This document shows, in pieces, positions 27,439 through 36,831 of a stretch of DNA of 64,000 bases. Position 1 is the stretch's first letter. Every line of letters starts with the position of its first letter. Under the pieces are notes generated by a model. The model saw only the letters and a program-made list of their open reading frames with translations, was not told where the DNA came from and ran no database searches. Where the stretch lies: the NCBI GenBank assembly GCA_965248545.1, contig OZ252110.1:4134447-4198446 (forward strand), read 5' to 3'. The position numbers and the translations under genes were made by a program. This DNA is from Alteromonas_E sp965248545. Its GTDB lineage: Bacteria; Pseudomonadota; Gammaproteobacteria; Enterobacterales; Alteromonadaceae.

Positions 27439-28218
27439 TTAGCTCACGGGTCTGCGCATGAGTGACCAAGAAGCAGTGTCCATTTCCATCTGATAAAGAT
27501 GACATTTATTGCCCAAAGCATTTAATGCATCCCTGAATCTATCACCAGCAGCTGAATGAGGGCTTAACACCTCGTTTCTCACTCCCACATGCACTTCCTT
27601 TATCGGTATTTTAGTGGCAAATATGCTTAAACCCGGCACTGCTGGGATTTCAGTCCGTTCTGATAGCGAATGTTCTGAATTATTGTTCTTATTTTTCACT
27701 ACCCTGACTTCTTCCTCGTACACCCAGCTAGCGTGTTTGGTTAAGAATACTTTTCTCGCCAATGCTTGGAGTTCTGGTGAGTTCGACATGTCATGGCCAT
27801 CAGTTACGCTGCACACCTGCCGAAAGGTATCGATATTGGGCAAGCCCACCTTTAACTGATTCTTGGTGTAAGAATATAGGACGTCACCTGAGCTGACGGG
27901 AATGATATTGTGGGCGTAATCATTTAGAAACAGAACGTCGGTATCATACCCAATGACAAAACCACAATGCTCGCCAGCGTAATGGGACCACATCAGCGCA
28001 TTGTCAAACGTGCGGGTTAGGGATAAGACAAGTACTTGCTGTTCAAGCTCAGAAAACAAGGCTTCCAGTTCACCGAGCTTCCTATTTGGACCGACGCGAT
28101 TTGATACAGAACTCAATTCAAATGGGTCGTTGAAATGACATGGCGTACGAAAGCCAAGTTGCTGACTTTGTAAAGCCATCAAGCCACTTTCAAAACCGTA
28201 ATACTTATACAAAATCAC
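27439..28218 (-). CDS. DUF2971 domain protein
   Basis: About 259 residues from a GTG at 28218, chosen over an ATG at 28266 because AGGAAAGG lies 8 bp upstream and because the family usually begins with (I)LYKY. DUF2971 features: LYKYYG, GFRTPCHFNDPFE (residues about 24-36), LSLTRTFDNALMWSHYAGEHCGFVIGYD (in parts: SLTRTFDNALMWSHYA, then HCGFVIGYD), and WVYEEEVRVV. No signal peptide. Biochemical role unknown; DUF2971 proteins occur in accessory regions and occasionally near defence genes. It is the last gene of a three-gene set with a membrane protein (19 bp upstream) and a DUF2235 hydrolase. Confidence 0.8.
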   Translation of the reverse strand: MILYKYYGFESGLMALQSQQLGFRTPCHFNDPFELSSVSNRVGPNRKLGELEALFSELEQQVLVLSLTRTFDNALMWSHYAGEHCGFVIGYDTDVLFLNDYAHNIIPVSSGDVLYSYTKNQLKVGLPNIDTFRQVCSVTDGHDMSNSPELQALARKVFLTKHASWVYEEEVRVVKNKNNNSEHSLSERTEIPAVPGLSIFATKIPIKEVHVGVRNEVLSPHSAAGDRFRDALNALGNKCHLYQMEMDTASWSLMRRPVS

Positions 28219-28237
28219 AATGAGTACCTTTCCTGTC

Positions 28238-28984
28238 CTAACGACTGTTGGAAGGTTTGGGCTCATTCTTCAGTGCCAGTGCATCCTTGAGCCCTACTAC
28301 GTTCTTGAGCATATTAAACCAAAAGGGTGCGCCAAAACTGATTAAAATGGTGCTCAACAACATGCCCAACCATTGATTCAAATCCAAATACACATCGGCA
28401 AAGTTCTTATTGGGAAACACTTTAAACCCAAAATGTTGCAGGTTCTGCCTTTGTTGATCGAGCATTTGTTGTGGCAGCTCAGTGGTTTTCGTGACCGCTT
28501 GAGCATGGGCATTGAGTGCGGAACGCAGTTGAGCATCTTGGTTGAGTTGAGCAAACAGAGTAAACGCATTGAGCTGCATGACTATGACCAAAACGAATGC
28601 CACCACAATACTGATTGTGTCAGTGCGTCGTTTAAACTTAACCCGCATCTCATCTTCGATCTGACTAAACAACGCGTCGATTTGTTCGCTGGGCTCTAGT
28701 TTAGTGAGACGCTGGTAAGCGCTTTTAACCTGATCCAGACTCACATAAGTGGCCTTTTTCAATAACAACGATCGCGTCGTTAGTTGCGTGAACTTAGTTA
28801 CATCGAATGCATTCGAAGAGCTGTCATTCAGGGCTTCACCGAGTTTTGTCATACCCAATATGAGATTCCGATGCTTTCTAAAACCTCTAAAATCCAATGC
28901 TTGAATGACGGCGGTGACGAACAAACTGAACAACAGCATCACCGTCACAAACGCAATCAGAACCCCCAATATATCCATGACCAT
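28238..28984 (-). CDS. Three-helix membrane protein of unknown function
   Basis: 248 residues. Transmembrane segments at about 5-30, 128-150 and 200-225, separated by charged and coiled-coil-prone stretches (ALNAHAQAVTKTTELPQQMLDQQ). The region between the first two helices has a basic FRGFRKHRN motif and an acidic KLEPSEQIDALFSQIEDE segment. It sits between the DUF2235 gene (107 bp upstream) and the DUF2971 gene (19 bp downstream), all in one direction, so a shared function is plausible. I cannot assign a family. Confidence 0.65.
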   Translation of the reverse strand: MVMDILGVLIAFVTVMLLFSLFVTAVIQALDFRGFRKHRNLILGMTKLGEALNDSSSNAFDVTKFTQLTTRSLLLKKATYVSLDQVKSAYQRLTKLEPSEQIDALFSQIEDEMRVKFKRRTDTISIVVAFVLVIVMQLNAFTLFAQLNQDAQLRSALNAHAQAVTKTTELPQQMLDQQRQNLQHFGFKVFPNKNFADVYLDLNQWLGMLLSTILISFGAPFWFNMLKNVVGLKDALALKNEPKPSNSR

Positions 28985-29091
28985 TTCACTTTCCTTATTT
29001 CGTTCAGAAACTTAGATGCTGTTTTATCGTTAATTCGCTTTTTTGCCAAGCAAGCAAAAATCACGAATACGCAGCGCTACCTGTCGCTCCA

Positions 29092-30648
29092 TCAGTTATT
29101 GGGTAACCGCTTGATCGTTATCGGTAGCCAACCACGATTATTACTATACTGGTCGACGAAAAATGACTTGTAATCATTGGCAAAGGCATACAGCTTACCA
29201 TCAGATTCTGCAACAAATTCGGTCGGTGAGTGCGTGGTGACTTGATAGTGCAATTTCTCCTCGTCTGGCTCTTCATCAAAACACAGTACTAGGGTAAACC
29301 AATCTAAATTTGGAATAACTCGGCCTGAGCGCCCGGCTCTAATAACCGTTTTCTTTAACTGGCTCAGCATTCCAGACAACTGCTCTTCGACTAATGGATC
29401 TTCAACATGCCAGCCATTTGCGGTGCACATTATGCTCTCATCTTGCCAATACAGGTGCGGCTCAACGGAGACTTGGTAACGTTCACCGCTGCGCAATAAC
29501 ACCCCTAACGCGTCAGGTAGTACCCTTGCCTGCACGATAGTTTGAACTCTATCACCCACATTTAACGTTACAGGATGGGCGGGGTCGGCTGTTTTGCGTT
29601 GAATGTTTGCCTGTTGGGCTTTCCCTAGCATTTGATTTTTCAAAGCGTTAGGTAAACCTGCCGCATAGGGAGTTACGTTGACTACCCTGTTCAACGCAGA
29701 TTCATGAAATTGGGCATCGCTGGGTATTGTTCGCCGGTGATAGCTGTATATCGCACTTCGGCTGTATTCGTAATAAGCAAACGGGTTTTGCTTGTGCTTT
29801 ATTTGCGTAAAAAAATTATCATGGAACGCTAGTCCAATACTTTCAGCTTCTTTGCATAACCATTCCAGCGCGATATTTGACAATGGGACTTTGTTCACCG
29901 TCCCGCCGCCTGCACAACCATGGTCGCCGGCAAACCAGAGCTCCTGTAGCGCTCTTGGGTTAGCGGGCGCTGCCATTAGCGTAACGTCGAACTCTTTGCG
30001 CTCCTCGTCAATCGCAACCGCGTGACGGGCGTTCATTACATAAGGGCTAATGTGATTGTCGATAAAACGAAAGCGCTCATTGAACTTGTCGTCAATGTTT
30101 ACTCCGGGGATCTTATTGGGCAAGCCAAGAGCACCGACGGTATCCCAACAGCCCATAAATTTAATCGCCGGTGGTACTGAGCCGTGTGTAGCCCGAAATG
30201 CCTCGGCGGCAGCGCTATTGGCTCGCTTCTCTTCCCTGTACAACTCATATGCTTCAAAAATATGTACAAGTTGCTGGCGACTGAGCAAGCCTGCAAAATT
30301 CAGTAAGCCAGCGAGCGAGCGAATGGTATAGGCGCCTCGGCTAAATCCGAAACAATAAATCTCGTCGCCATCTTCGTAGTTATTGGCAAGAAAGCGGTAG
30401 GCTTGCCGTACATTGTGATCAAGCCCAAAGCCTAACCCGCCGCCAATGTATTTTTCGGCAAACTCGGTCAGAAAATTACCACTGGTTGTGCCTACACCTT
30501 CGTCGTAATAACTCAGTTGCAAGATTGGGTTGTCGGGATCGCTTTCGTCTTTCAGTTTGAGGTTTTGGGCAACCGCTACTACGTTAGTGGGCTGCTTCAT
30601 TTCGAGGTGATTCCAGGTGCCATCACAGCAAATAATGAGGCGTTTCAT
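29092..30648 (-). CDS. DUF2235 alpha/beta hydrolase (Tle1-like phospholipase fold)
   Basis: 518 residues, no signal peptide. The DUF2235 core: CDGTWN (residues 8-13), YYDEGVGT, nucleophile elbow GFSRGAY with Ser103, WDTVGALG with Asp169, and WFAGDHGCAGGG with His243. This order fits the Ser-Asp-His layout of Tle1 lipases and other DUF2235 proteins. Residues about 350-520 are a C-terminal extension with SH3-like beta strands (LNVGDRVQTIVQARVLPDA). No type VI secretion gene (VgrG, PAAR, Tap) is near, so an effector role is not supported here. It leads the set with the membrane protein and DUF2971. Possible roles: lipid or ester hydrolysis, or a defence effector. Confidence 0.85.
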   Translation of the reverse strand: MKRLIICCDGTWNHLEMKQPTNVVAVAQNLKLKDESDPDNPILQLSYYDEGVGTTSGNFLTEFAEKYIGGGLGFGLDHNVRQAYRFLANNYEDGDEIYCFGFSRGAYTIRSLAGLLNFAGLLSRQQLVHIFEAYELYREEKRANSAAAEAFRATHGSVPPAIKFMGCWDTVGALGLPNKIPGVNIDDKFNERFRFIDNHISPYVMNARHAVAIDEERKEFDVTLMAAPANPRALQELWFAGDHGCAGGGTVNKVPLSNIALEWLCKEAESIGLAFHDNFFTQIKHKQNPFAYYEYSRSAIYSYHRRTIPSDAQFHESALNRVVNVTPYAAGLPNALKNQMLGKAQQANIQRKTADPAHPVTLNVGDRVQTIVQARVLPDALGVLLRSGERYQVSVEPHLYWQDESIMCTANGWHVEDPLVEEQLSGMLSQLKKTVIRAGRSGRVIPNLDWFTLVLCFDEEPDEEKLHYQVTTHSPTEFVAESDGKLYAFANDYKSFFVDQYSNNRGWLPITIKRLPNN

Positions 30649-30858
30649 TTGTCTATCCTCCGTGAATGAGTTGTTGACTTGCTCGCCTATCCATCAGTCT
30701 TGGGCGACTTTTGGCGAGCAGAGCTGAACAGTGTTGTTCAAACTTATCCAACTAAAGATATACGACATTTGGAAACTTACCAGTATTCAAGCCTCCAAAT
30801 GTTAGTAATGTGTGTTCACTATTGTTTCAAACAATTCCGTGGCGTTTAGCTCAACCAA

Positions 30859-31941
30859 TCACGACACACTTTGGATCGTTACTTCTTGTCCCTCGGTTAA
30901 CCGTTCTGCGCCACGCACGGCAATTTTGTCACCTGCCTCCAGTGCCTTATCAGCATCTGTAGGGCTCACTTCGACCCACTGTCCTTGGCCTTTGCCAACG
31001 AGCACAGGGATATGATGCGCTTTGTTATTACTGTCGATCTTAACCACATGCGTTCCCTCGCGGCGAATAATCAAGGCATCGCGGTTAATCAGGGTTACCG
31101 CAGAGTGTTTGGTGATAGGTAAAACAACATCGACGAGTTGGCCACTGGCCCATTTTGTGTCTTCATTTGGTGCAATTTTGGCCCGGATCTCAAAGGTTTG
31201 CGAGCGCGCATCAGTGGCAGGGATGACCGCCGAAATAAGCGCTTCGGATTGTTGAACATGGGTAAACTCATCGCTGGTGATCGACATTTCCTGACCCAGT
31301 GTCACGAACGGCAAATATTTAATTGGCACATAAAGTTGTACCTCTAAATTTTGGATGTCTAAAAACCTAACGAGAGGCTCTGCACGACTGATTTCCCTGC
31401 CAGATAGCTGATAACGATTACTGACAACCCCGTCAAAAGGCGCTCTCACCGTTGTTCGCGCAAGTCTATCGGCCAATTGTTTTAATCGGATGCGCGCCAA
31501 CTCTATGTCCGATTTAGCTAAATCCAATTGATTTTGAGTTGAATCAATTTGGCTTTGCGCAGCGGCATCGGTTCTAGCTAAAGACATTAGTCTCGACAGT
31601 TCTTTTTGCTGATATTGAACATTGATTTCGGCGCGTCGGATCAAGGCTTCTTGCTCAGCGTGCTGCAATTGCAGGGGCAAACGGTCAATCTGCGCTACGG
31701 CCTCCCCTTTAACCACAAACTGGCCAGGCTCAGCGACATAAATTAGCTGACCAGCCGCGCCTGCGGTTAAATCGACGTCGTTATGTCCAAATACAGTACC
31801 ATGCACTTTAACGTTCGTTGTCAACGGTGCTTGTTGTACCGTCTCTACTTTAACGGGAACTTTTATGTCTTGCGCTAAGGCCGGCACTGAAAAGTACGCA
31901 AGCAATGTGGCGAGGGCAATAACCCGGGTAATGTTGTTCAT
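30859..31941 (-). CDS. RND efflux periplasmic adaptor (membrane fusion protein)
   Basis: 360 residues with a signal peptide (SVPALAQD). The typical MFP order is a beta-barrel/lipoyl half (LIYVAEPGQFVVKGEAVAQ), an alpha-helical hairpin about 85-150 (AEINVQYQQKELSRLMSLAR), the second lipoyl half (TVRAPFDGVVSNRYQLSGR), and a membrane-proximal beta domain. It joins an inner-membrane RND pump to an outer-membrane channel. It starts 14 bp after the pump gene in the same operon. No TolC gene is adjacent, so a shared one is presumably used. Confidence 0.92.
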   Translation of the reverse strand: MNNITRVIALATLLAYFSVPALAQDIKVPVKVETVQQAPLTTNVKVHGTVFGHNDVDLTAGAAGQLIYVAEPGQFVVKGEAVAQIDRLPLQLQHAEQEALIRRAEINVQYQQKELSRLMSLARTDAAAQSQIDSTQNQLDLAKSDIELARIRLKQLADRLARTTVRAPFDGVVSNRYQLSGREISRAEPLVRFLDIQNLEVQLYVPIKYLPFVTLGQEMSITSDEFTHVQQSEALISAVIPATDARSQTFEIRAKIAPNEDTKWASGQLVDVVLPITKHSAVTLINRDALIIRREGTHVVKIDSNNKAHHIPVLVGKGQGQWVEVSPTDADKALEAGDKIAVRGAERLTEGQEVTIQSVS

Positions 31942-31955
31942 TTAATTACTTTCTC

Positions 31956-34900
31956 TCAATTTGTCGCGTTGGAGGTTTGCACTTGAAACACCGGACCAAC
32001 ACTGGATTCTTCGCGGACGTACTGTTTTTGTTTACCCAGTAGCAATAGACTAGGCATTAAGATCAGGGTGAAGACTGCGCTCACAGCCATCCCACCAACA
32101 ATCACTGTTGCCAGTCCTCGATATATTTCAGAACCGACGCCGGGCATAACCATCAGAGGTAACATGCCAAACAAGCTGGTTAATGTACTTAGATACACTG
32201 GACGCGCTCTTATGCGCACCGCTTGCTCTACTGCTGCAACTCTGCTGAGACCTTGTCGCTCCGCAGACCGCGTTTGATCAACCAACAAAATCGCGTTATT
32301 AACCACCAGTCCCAACAGAATGATAAAACCGATCATGGTGAGTAAATCCAACGATTGGAATGTGAATAGATTCAAAAATGCCAGCGCCAAAACACCACCG
32401 CCAATGGCCAAAGGCATGATCAACAATACCAAAACACTGTCTTTCGCTGACTTAAACAAAGCCGTCATCAACAAGAACAGAATAAATAGAGCAAGGAAAA
32501 AGTTGATGGTCATCTCTTCAATTGCCGAGTCAAGCTGCTCCGCATTGCCACCTAAAATGACGCTCGCTTCGGCGGGTAACTGCGCTTTGATGTCCGGCAG
32601 TACTTGCGCCGTAATTATCTGCTGAGCCTCTTGCAAGCTCATGTCAGCGGGAGGCGTGACGTCGATTGAAATAGTGCGTTTGCCATCCACACGTCTAAGC
32701 TGTGCAGGCCCTACTGTGCGCTGAATATCAGTCAACTCGCCGATGGTTTGTATACCTGCGTCTTGGGTATAAATCGGGAGTTCAGCCAATTGCTCGGGGG
32801 TTTCCCACTGCTGGGAACGCAAAATGACATTCATCCGCTCATTTCCATCAAAATATTCGCTGACGAACATTCCACTGGTAAAGGCTTGTACCGCGCGGGC
32901 AACATCACGGCGGTTTAAACCGGCTTGCGTAATGCGTCTGTCATCTGGATTCAAACGCAGCTCGGGCTCGGCCATATCTAAAGACGGCTGCGGACGGGCC
33001 ATCGCATTAGGCATGACTTCGTTCACTTTAGCTAAGCCAAAACGCGCAACATCAATTAATGCGTCGAGGTCTGAGCCAATCAAATCGATGCTCAGTGTTC
33101 TGCCGTCACCACCATTGTTGACGCGAATCATCGAGCCTCGGAATAGAAATACTTGGGTATCCGGTAGACCCGCAAAAACTTCGTTGCGGGCGACATCCAT
33201 GAGCTCTTCGACTCGAGTCGGATCTTCTGAATAAACAAAACCACCCGCATTAGCGCCAAACGCGTAAAAATTATAGTCTTTGATTTTCGGCGTTTTTTCC
33301 CCGGTGTAATAAGGCTTCAAACGCTCCTTCACCCGGCTTGCTACTTCTTCTTCCATATGCCCCAAATTGCCACCAGGTGGCGTTATGATGCTATAGAAAA
33401 ATCCATCAGTTGGCGCGCGTGGCATAAAGTCCGTTTGCGGCAACAATAGCAATGTAACCATCACTGAACCGACCAGCAATCCGCCAACCCAACCGTATTG
33501 TTTGGTTCGGCTATTGGTCAGGGCCATTACGATGCGCGTGAGTCGCTGCCAGTAGTGCGAGAACGGATCTCGCTCAGAGCGAGTTTTCAATAGATACTTG
33601 CTCGCGATCGGTATGATCGTAATCGCCGAAACAAACGACGCAATAACTGAAATAGCCAATGTCAATGCAAGGTCCGAAAACAATTGACCTTCAATACCTG
33701 CCATAAACAAAATCGGCAAAAAGATTGCCACGCTAGTCGCTGTCGAGGCGAATAACGCCCCACTGACTTGAGTTGCTCCCTTTAACACGGCCTTCTTATC
33801 GTCAAGCCCTTCGTTTCGCAATCGCGATATGTTTTCTTGCACTATAATCGCGGCGTCCAAGACCAAGCCAACAGAAAAAGCCAACCCTGCGAGTGACACC
33901 ACATTAAGAGAACGATCGAAGAGATCCAATGCCAAAAACGCAACCATCAACGAGACTGGTATCGTGCACGCTATCACTAGCGTTGGTCCGACGCCTCTAA
34001 AGAACAGGTATAAAATCCCAAGTGCTAGCGCCACTCCCAAACCCAAATTACTTTGCACTAAATCGAGTGCGTTTCGAATATGAACAGACGCGTCATAACT
34101 TAACTCAATCGCAAGGCCTTCATCCGCTAACGGGCCCTCGTTAAGTTCCTTAATTGCTTGATTGATCCCATCTAAAACAGCGACCGTGTTAGAGTTATTT
34201 GTCCGTGAAATGGTGATGTAATAGGCGGATTTACCGTTTCTTAGTGTCATCCCAAAACGATCCGACAGCGTATTTTCGACGGTCGCAATATCGCGCAGAT
34301 AGATAGGACGATTCTGGCTATAACCGACTCGCATGTCGGCAATATTTTCCGGCGTGTACTTACCGGTAAATCGCACCGTATATTGACGACGACCAACATC
34401 TGCAACACCACCCGATACGTCATTTGACGTGGATAGCACATTGGCAATTTGCCCGACTGAAATACCTAGCGAAGCGGCTTTGTAGGGGTCAAAGGTAACG
34501 CGCAATTCACGCGGTCGCTGACTCGCCATGTTCACGTTTGCAACCCCGGGTACTCGAGCTAATCGAGGTTGGACAATATCGTCAATGGCTTTTTGATATT
34601 GTCCCATATCCAGGGAGTCAATATCAGTCGTAGGCACGACCAGCAAAGAAGCAGCTGACAGCCCACCACCACCGGCACCCGGATTTGCGCCGCCGGCAGT
34701 CACTATCGGATCTAATGCATCTAGCGGTAATGGCGGTGCTTGATTCAAACTTGTCAACACATCAAGCATGGCTTGTTGCATATCGGCACCGACTTCAAAG
34801 GTCAGGTTGATCACGCCACCACCTCGATTAATCTGGGTGTTGACTTCAAGTGCGCCGGGCGTGTTTTTAACGGCATTCTCTAATGGTTCAATAATGACCG

Positions 34901-35093
34901 ATTCGATCTCTTCAGGCGCTGCTTGACGCCACCCAGAAAAGATAGTGATTTGAGGCTGCTCAATAGTGGGTGTTAACTGGATCGGCAGTTTAAAAATACT
35001 CATTAAACCAAACAGCACGACTAGCGTCAGGATCACTAACACTGCTGCAGGGCTTTTGAGGGAGGCACGAGTTAAGTTCATTGGAATCGGCAA
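31956..35093 (-). CDS. RND family efflux permease (HAE1/AcrB type)
   Basis: 1045 residues, about 12 transmembrane helices and two large periplasmic loops. It starts MPIPMNLTRASLKSPAAVL and contains GLVLDAAIIVQEN in TM4 and GLVVNNAILLVDQ in TM10. AcrB has Asp407-Asp408 and Lys940 there; this protein keeps the first Asp, has Ala for the second, and Asn for the Lys, so its proton relay must differ. It probably exports hydrophobic compounds driven by protons. First gene of an operon with the adaptor at 30859. No local repressor gene is obvious. Confidence 0.93.
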   Translation of the reverse strand: MPIPMNLTRASLKSPAAVLVILTLVVLFGLMSIFKLPIQLTPTIEQPQITIFSGWRQAAPEEIESVIIEPLENAVKNTPGALEVNTQINRGGGVINLTFEVGADMQQAMLDVLTSLNQAPPLPLDALDPIVTAGGANPGAGGGGLSAASLLVVPTTDIDSLDMGQYQKAIDDIVQPRLARVPGVANVNMASQRPRELRVTFDPYKAASLGISVGQIANVLSTSNDVSGGVADVGRRQYTVRFTGKYTPENIADMRVGYSQNRPIYLRDIATVENTLSDRFGMTLRNGKSAYYITISRTNNSNTVAVLDGINQAIKELNEGPLADEGLAIELSYDASVHIRNALDLVQSNLGLGVALALGILYLFFRGVGPTLVIACTIPVSLMVAFLALDLFDRSLNVVSLAGLAFSVGLVLDAAIIVQENISRLRNEGLDDKKAVLKGATQVSGALFASTATSVAIFLPILFMAGIEGQLFSDLALTLAISVIASFVSAITIIPIASKYLLKTRSERDPFSHYWQRLTRIVMALTNSRTKQYGWVGGLLVGSVMVTLLLLPQTDFMPRAPTDGFFYSIITPPGGNLGHMEEEVASRVKERLKPYYTGEKTPKIKDYNFYAFGANAGGFVYSEDPTRVEELMDVARNEVFAGLPDTQVFLFRGSMIRVNNGGDGRTLSIDLIGSDLDALIDVARFGLAKVNEVMPNAMARPQPSLDMAEPELRLNPDDRRITQAGLNRRDVARAVQAFTSGMFVSEYFDGNERMNVILRSQQWETPEQLAELPIYTQDAGIQTIGELTDIQRTVGPAQLRRVDGKRTISIDVTPPADMSLQEAQQIITAQVLPDIKAQLPAEASVILGGNAEQLDSAIEEMTINFFLALFILFLLMTALFKSAKDSVLVLLIMPLAIGGGVLALAFLNLFTFQSLDLLTMIGFIILLGLVVNNAILLVDQTRSAERQGLSRVAAVEQAVRIRARPVYLSTLTSLFGMLPLMVMPGVGSEIYRGLATVIVGGMAVSAVFTLILMPSLLLLGKQKQYVREESSVGPVFQVQTSNATN

Positions 35094-35480
35094 AACTAGT
35101 CTAAACTTCGCCTATTTTAGTCGTTCGCAATGCACAAAAGAATGACCCGAGCGAGGCAAAACATAGATTTGAGACAAAGGACAAATTTACCCAGACCAAT
35201 AACACGAGTATTAATATCCTGTAACACTTATGTCATTCATCGCACCATTTAAACAGCCCTAATGACAACCGATTCGATGTCCCTATGGTCAACAATCCAA
35301 CGAATCTAGCGGTTTTAGCAGTCTCAATATTGCGTCTTGTATTGAGTGCAGAGTATGAAATCATCTCTAACAAAAAGTGAGTACAACTGTTTACCTCTTT
35401 TTTGACACAATAACCAAGTTAAACCTTCGTGCAGCTAATGACGACATACGCTAAGGTCAACACGTGTAAAGGAGTCAAAA
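35094..35480. other. 387-bp intergenic region between divergent genes
   Basis: It separates the RND operon from the exported duplicated-domain gene and should hold both promoters. I see AT-rich stretches but no convincing palindrome, hairpin, repeat or small gene. The GTG of the right-hand gene has AGGAG in its leader. Confidence 0.5.
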
Positions 35481-36404
35481 GTGACACATCGAACCGTTGC
35501 CACATTACTATTACTATGCTTGAGCAACACTGCTCTGTCTGAACCATCAAAACTCACCATTGGAGAAGAAATTGCGTTTGGTGATTCTCAACCAGCATTG
35601 GTGTCGAAGTTGCAGGATTATTGTGAAAACCTGACGAATGTGGAGAGTTCTCAACCCGCCTTCCCTCTTGCAAAAACCACTGAACAACACCTTGTGTGTA
35701 AAGGGTACAAAAAGGACACAATTCAGTTTGATAAAGCCGCATTTATTATCGCTGACAATGAGTTTGTGCACATGGAAGCACACTTAAATGACATCGAGTC
35801 AATCGTTGAAGCACTGGGTGAACAGGCCGCCACCTATATAGGCATGGAGGTTTATGCGGGCGGAAGCTATTGGTTGAACCGCGAAAATAACACTCTTATT
35901 TGGCTTACCAAAGATGCATTGCATCCGAATTTGTTTGCCTGGAACAACCCTGTACTCATGTCTGCACCTGGGGACTATGAGCAAACCACTGAAATACCCT
36001 CACTCCTCAATTTCGACGCAGATATCGACACTTTACGCCCGCATTTCGAACAGCGCTGTAAATACGTGCAAGAAGATATAATCGACTCGATTTGGCTGCC
36101 TAATCAGCCAGAGCGACAAGTGCAAATTAACTGCTTCGGGTACGAATACGCAGGCTTTGAGCGTAAATTTGAAGCCGTTTTTGGCGATGGACAGTTGCAG
36201 GTCGTGTGGGTATTGAGTGGTCAGCAAGAAGAACAGAGAATCAGACAACAGCTGCTTGCTGATTGGGGCCCAGCGGAAATCACTAACCCCAAATGGGAGG
36301 TATTTGCAGGCGGTAAAATCTCATTGCGCAAAGACAAGCCCGAATTACTTATCCTTGCAGACGAGATGATCCCCTTTTATCAAACAGACTTTGCTCAAAA
36401 TTGA
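35481..36404 (+). CDS. Exported protein built from two copies of an unnamed domain
   Basis: 307 residues from a GTG with AGGAG upstream. Signal peptide ends TALSEPS. The mature protein is an internal duplication: residues about 32-150 and 178-303 align over their full length. Shared positions include a Cys followed some 25-28 residues later by C-x-GY (LVCKGYKK and INCFGYEY), then an F..AF/F..VF segment, and a final E-V-(Y/F)-A-G-G (MEVYAGGSY and WEVFAGGKI). Each copy has two Cys, suggesting one disulfide per domain in the periplasm. I do not recognise the domain. It is transcribed alone. Confidence 0.75.
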   Translation: MTHRTVATLLLLCLSNTALSEPSKLTIGEEIAFGDSQPALVSKLQDYCENLTNVESSQPAFPLAKTTEQHLVCKGYKKDTIQFDKAAFIIADNEFVHMEAHLNDIESIVEALGEQAATYIGMEVYAGGSYWLNRENNTLIWLTKDALHPNLFAWNNPVLMSAPGDYEQTTEIPSLLNFDADIDTLRPHFEQRCKYVQEDIIDSIWLPNQPERQVQINCFGYEYAGFERKFEAVFGDGQLQVVWVLSGQQEEQRIRQQLLADWGPAEITNPKWEVFAGGKISLRKDKPELLILADEMIPFYQTDFAQN

Positions 36405-36460
36405 ATACCGAATGAATCAAGCCTCCTACGCCGTGATTAAAGAAACTTGTACTGGCGCTA

Positions 36461-36653
36461 TTAACCTACCGAGTGTCGGGAAAATAACGAGTATTTGTCT
36501 GTTATTGCCCTGTGATTACCGTATATCCGTTGCGCAAGCCATGCACCCAAGAGGCAAATAGGGACTGGCGTGACGATTTTTAGTGCCTGCTCGGGCAGCG
36601 TATGTTCAGGGTGCAAGACTATGCTAAGTACTCCATAAAACACTAACAAACAT
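36461..36653 (-). pseudogene. Decayed small membrane-protein gene (possible YhhN/lysoplasmalogenase-type fragment)
   Basis: A strong ribosome site AAGGAGG precedes an ATG at 36653, but that frame stops after nine codons. A second frame from the same place encodes VFYGVLSIVLHP and LKIVTPVPICLLGAWLAQ, with the hydrophobic KP/TP-x-PxxxLL look of the first helices of YhhN-type lysoplasmalogenases. It ends soon after at a stop. The combination of good initiation signals, frame disruption and early truncation suggests a relic. The rest of the 36405-36831 gap shows nothing else. Confidence 0.35.
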
Positions 36654-36831
36654 GTCGAACCTCCTTGCTGGCTCTCAAACAAGCTAACAATTGATCCGTT
36701 TCTCTACTACGTAACCAATGTGACTCAACTACGTTACCAATACGACAGTTCGTGTCAACATATTAATTTTAATAGGTTTTTAGCAACAATAGGCTTGGCT
36801 TCATTGTTTTAAACAAAAACAGGTTTTGCAG

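Noticed and set aside
29092..30648. DUF2235 protein as a type VI secretion effector
   Set aside because: No VgrG, PAAR, Tap or immunity-like gene lies near it; only the fold similarity supports that idea.
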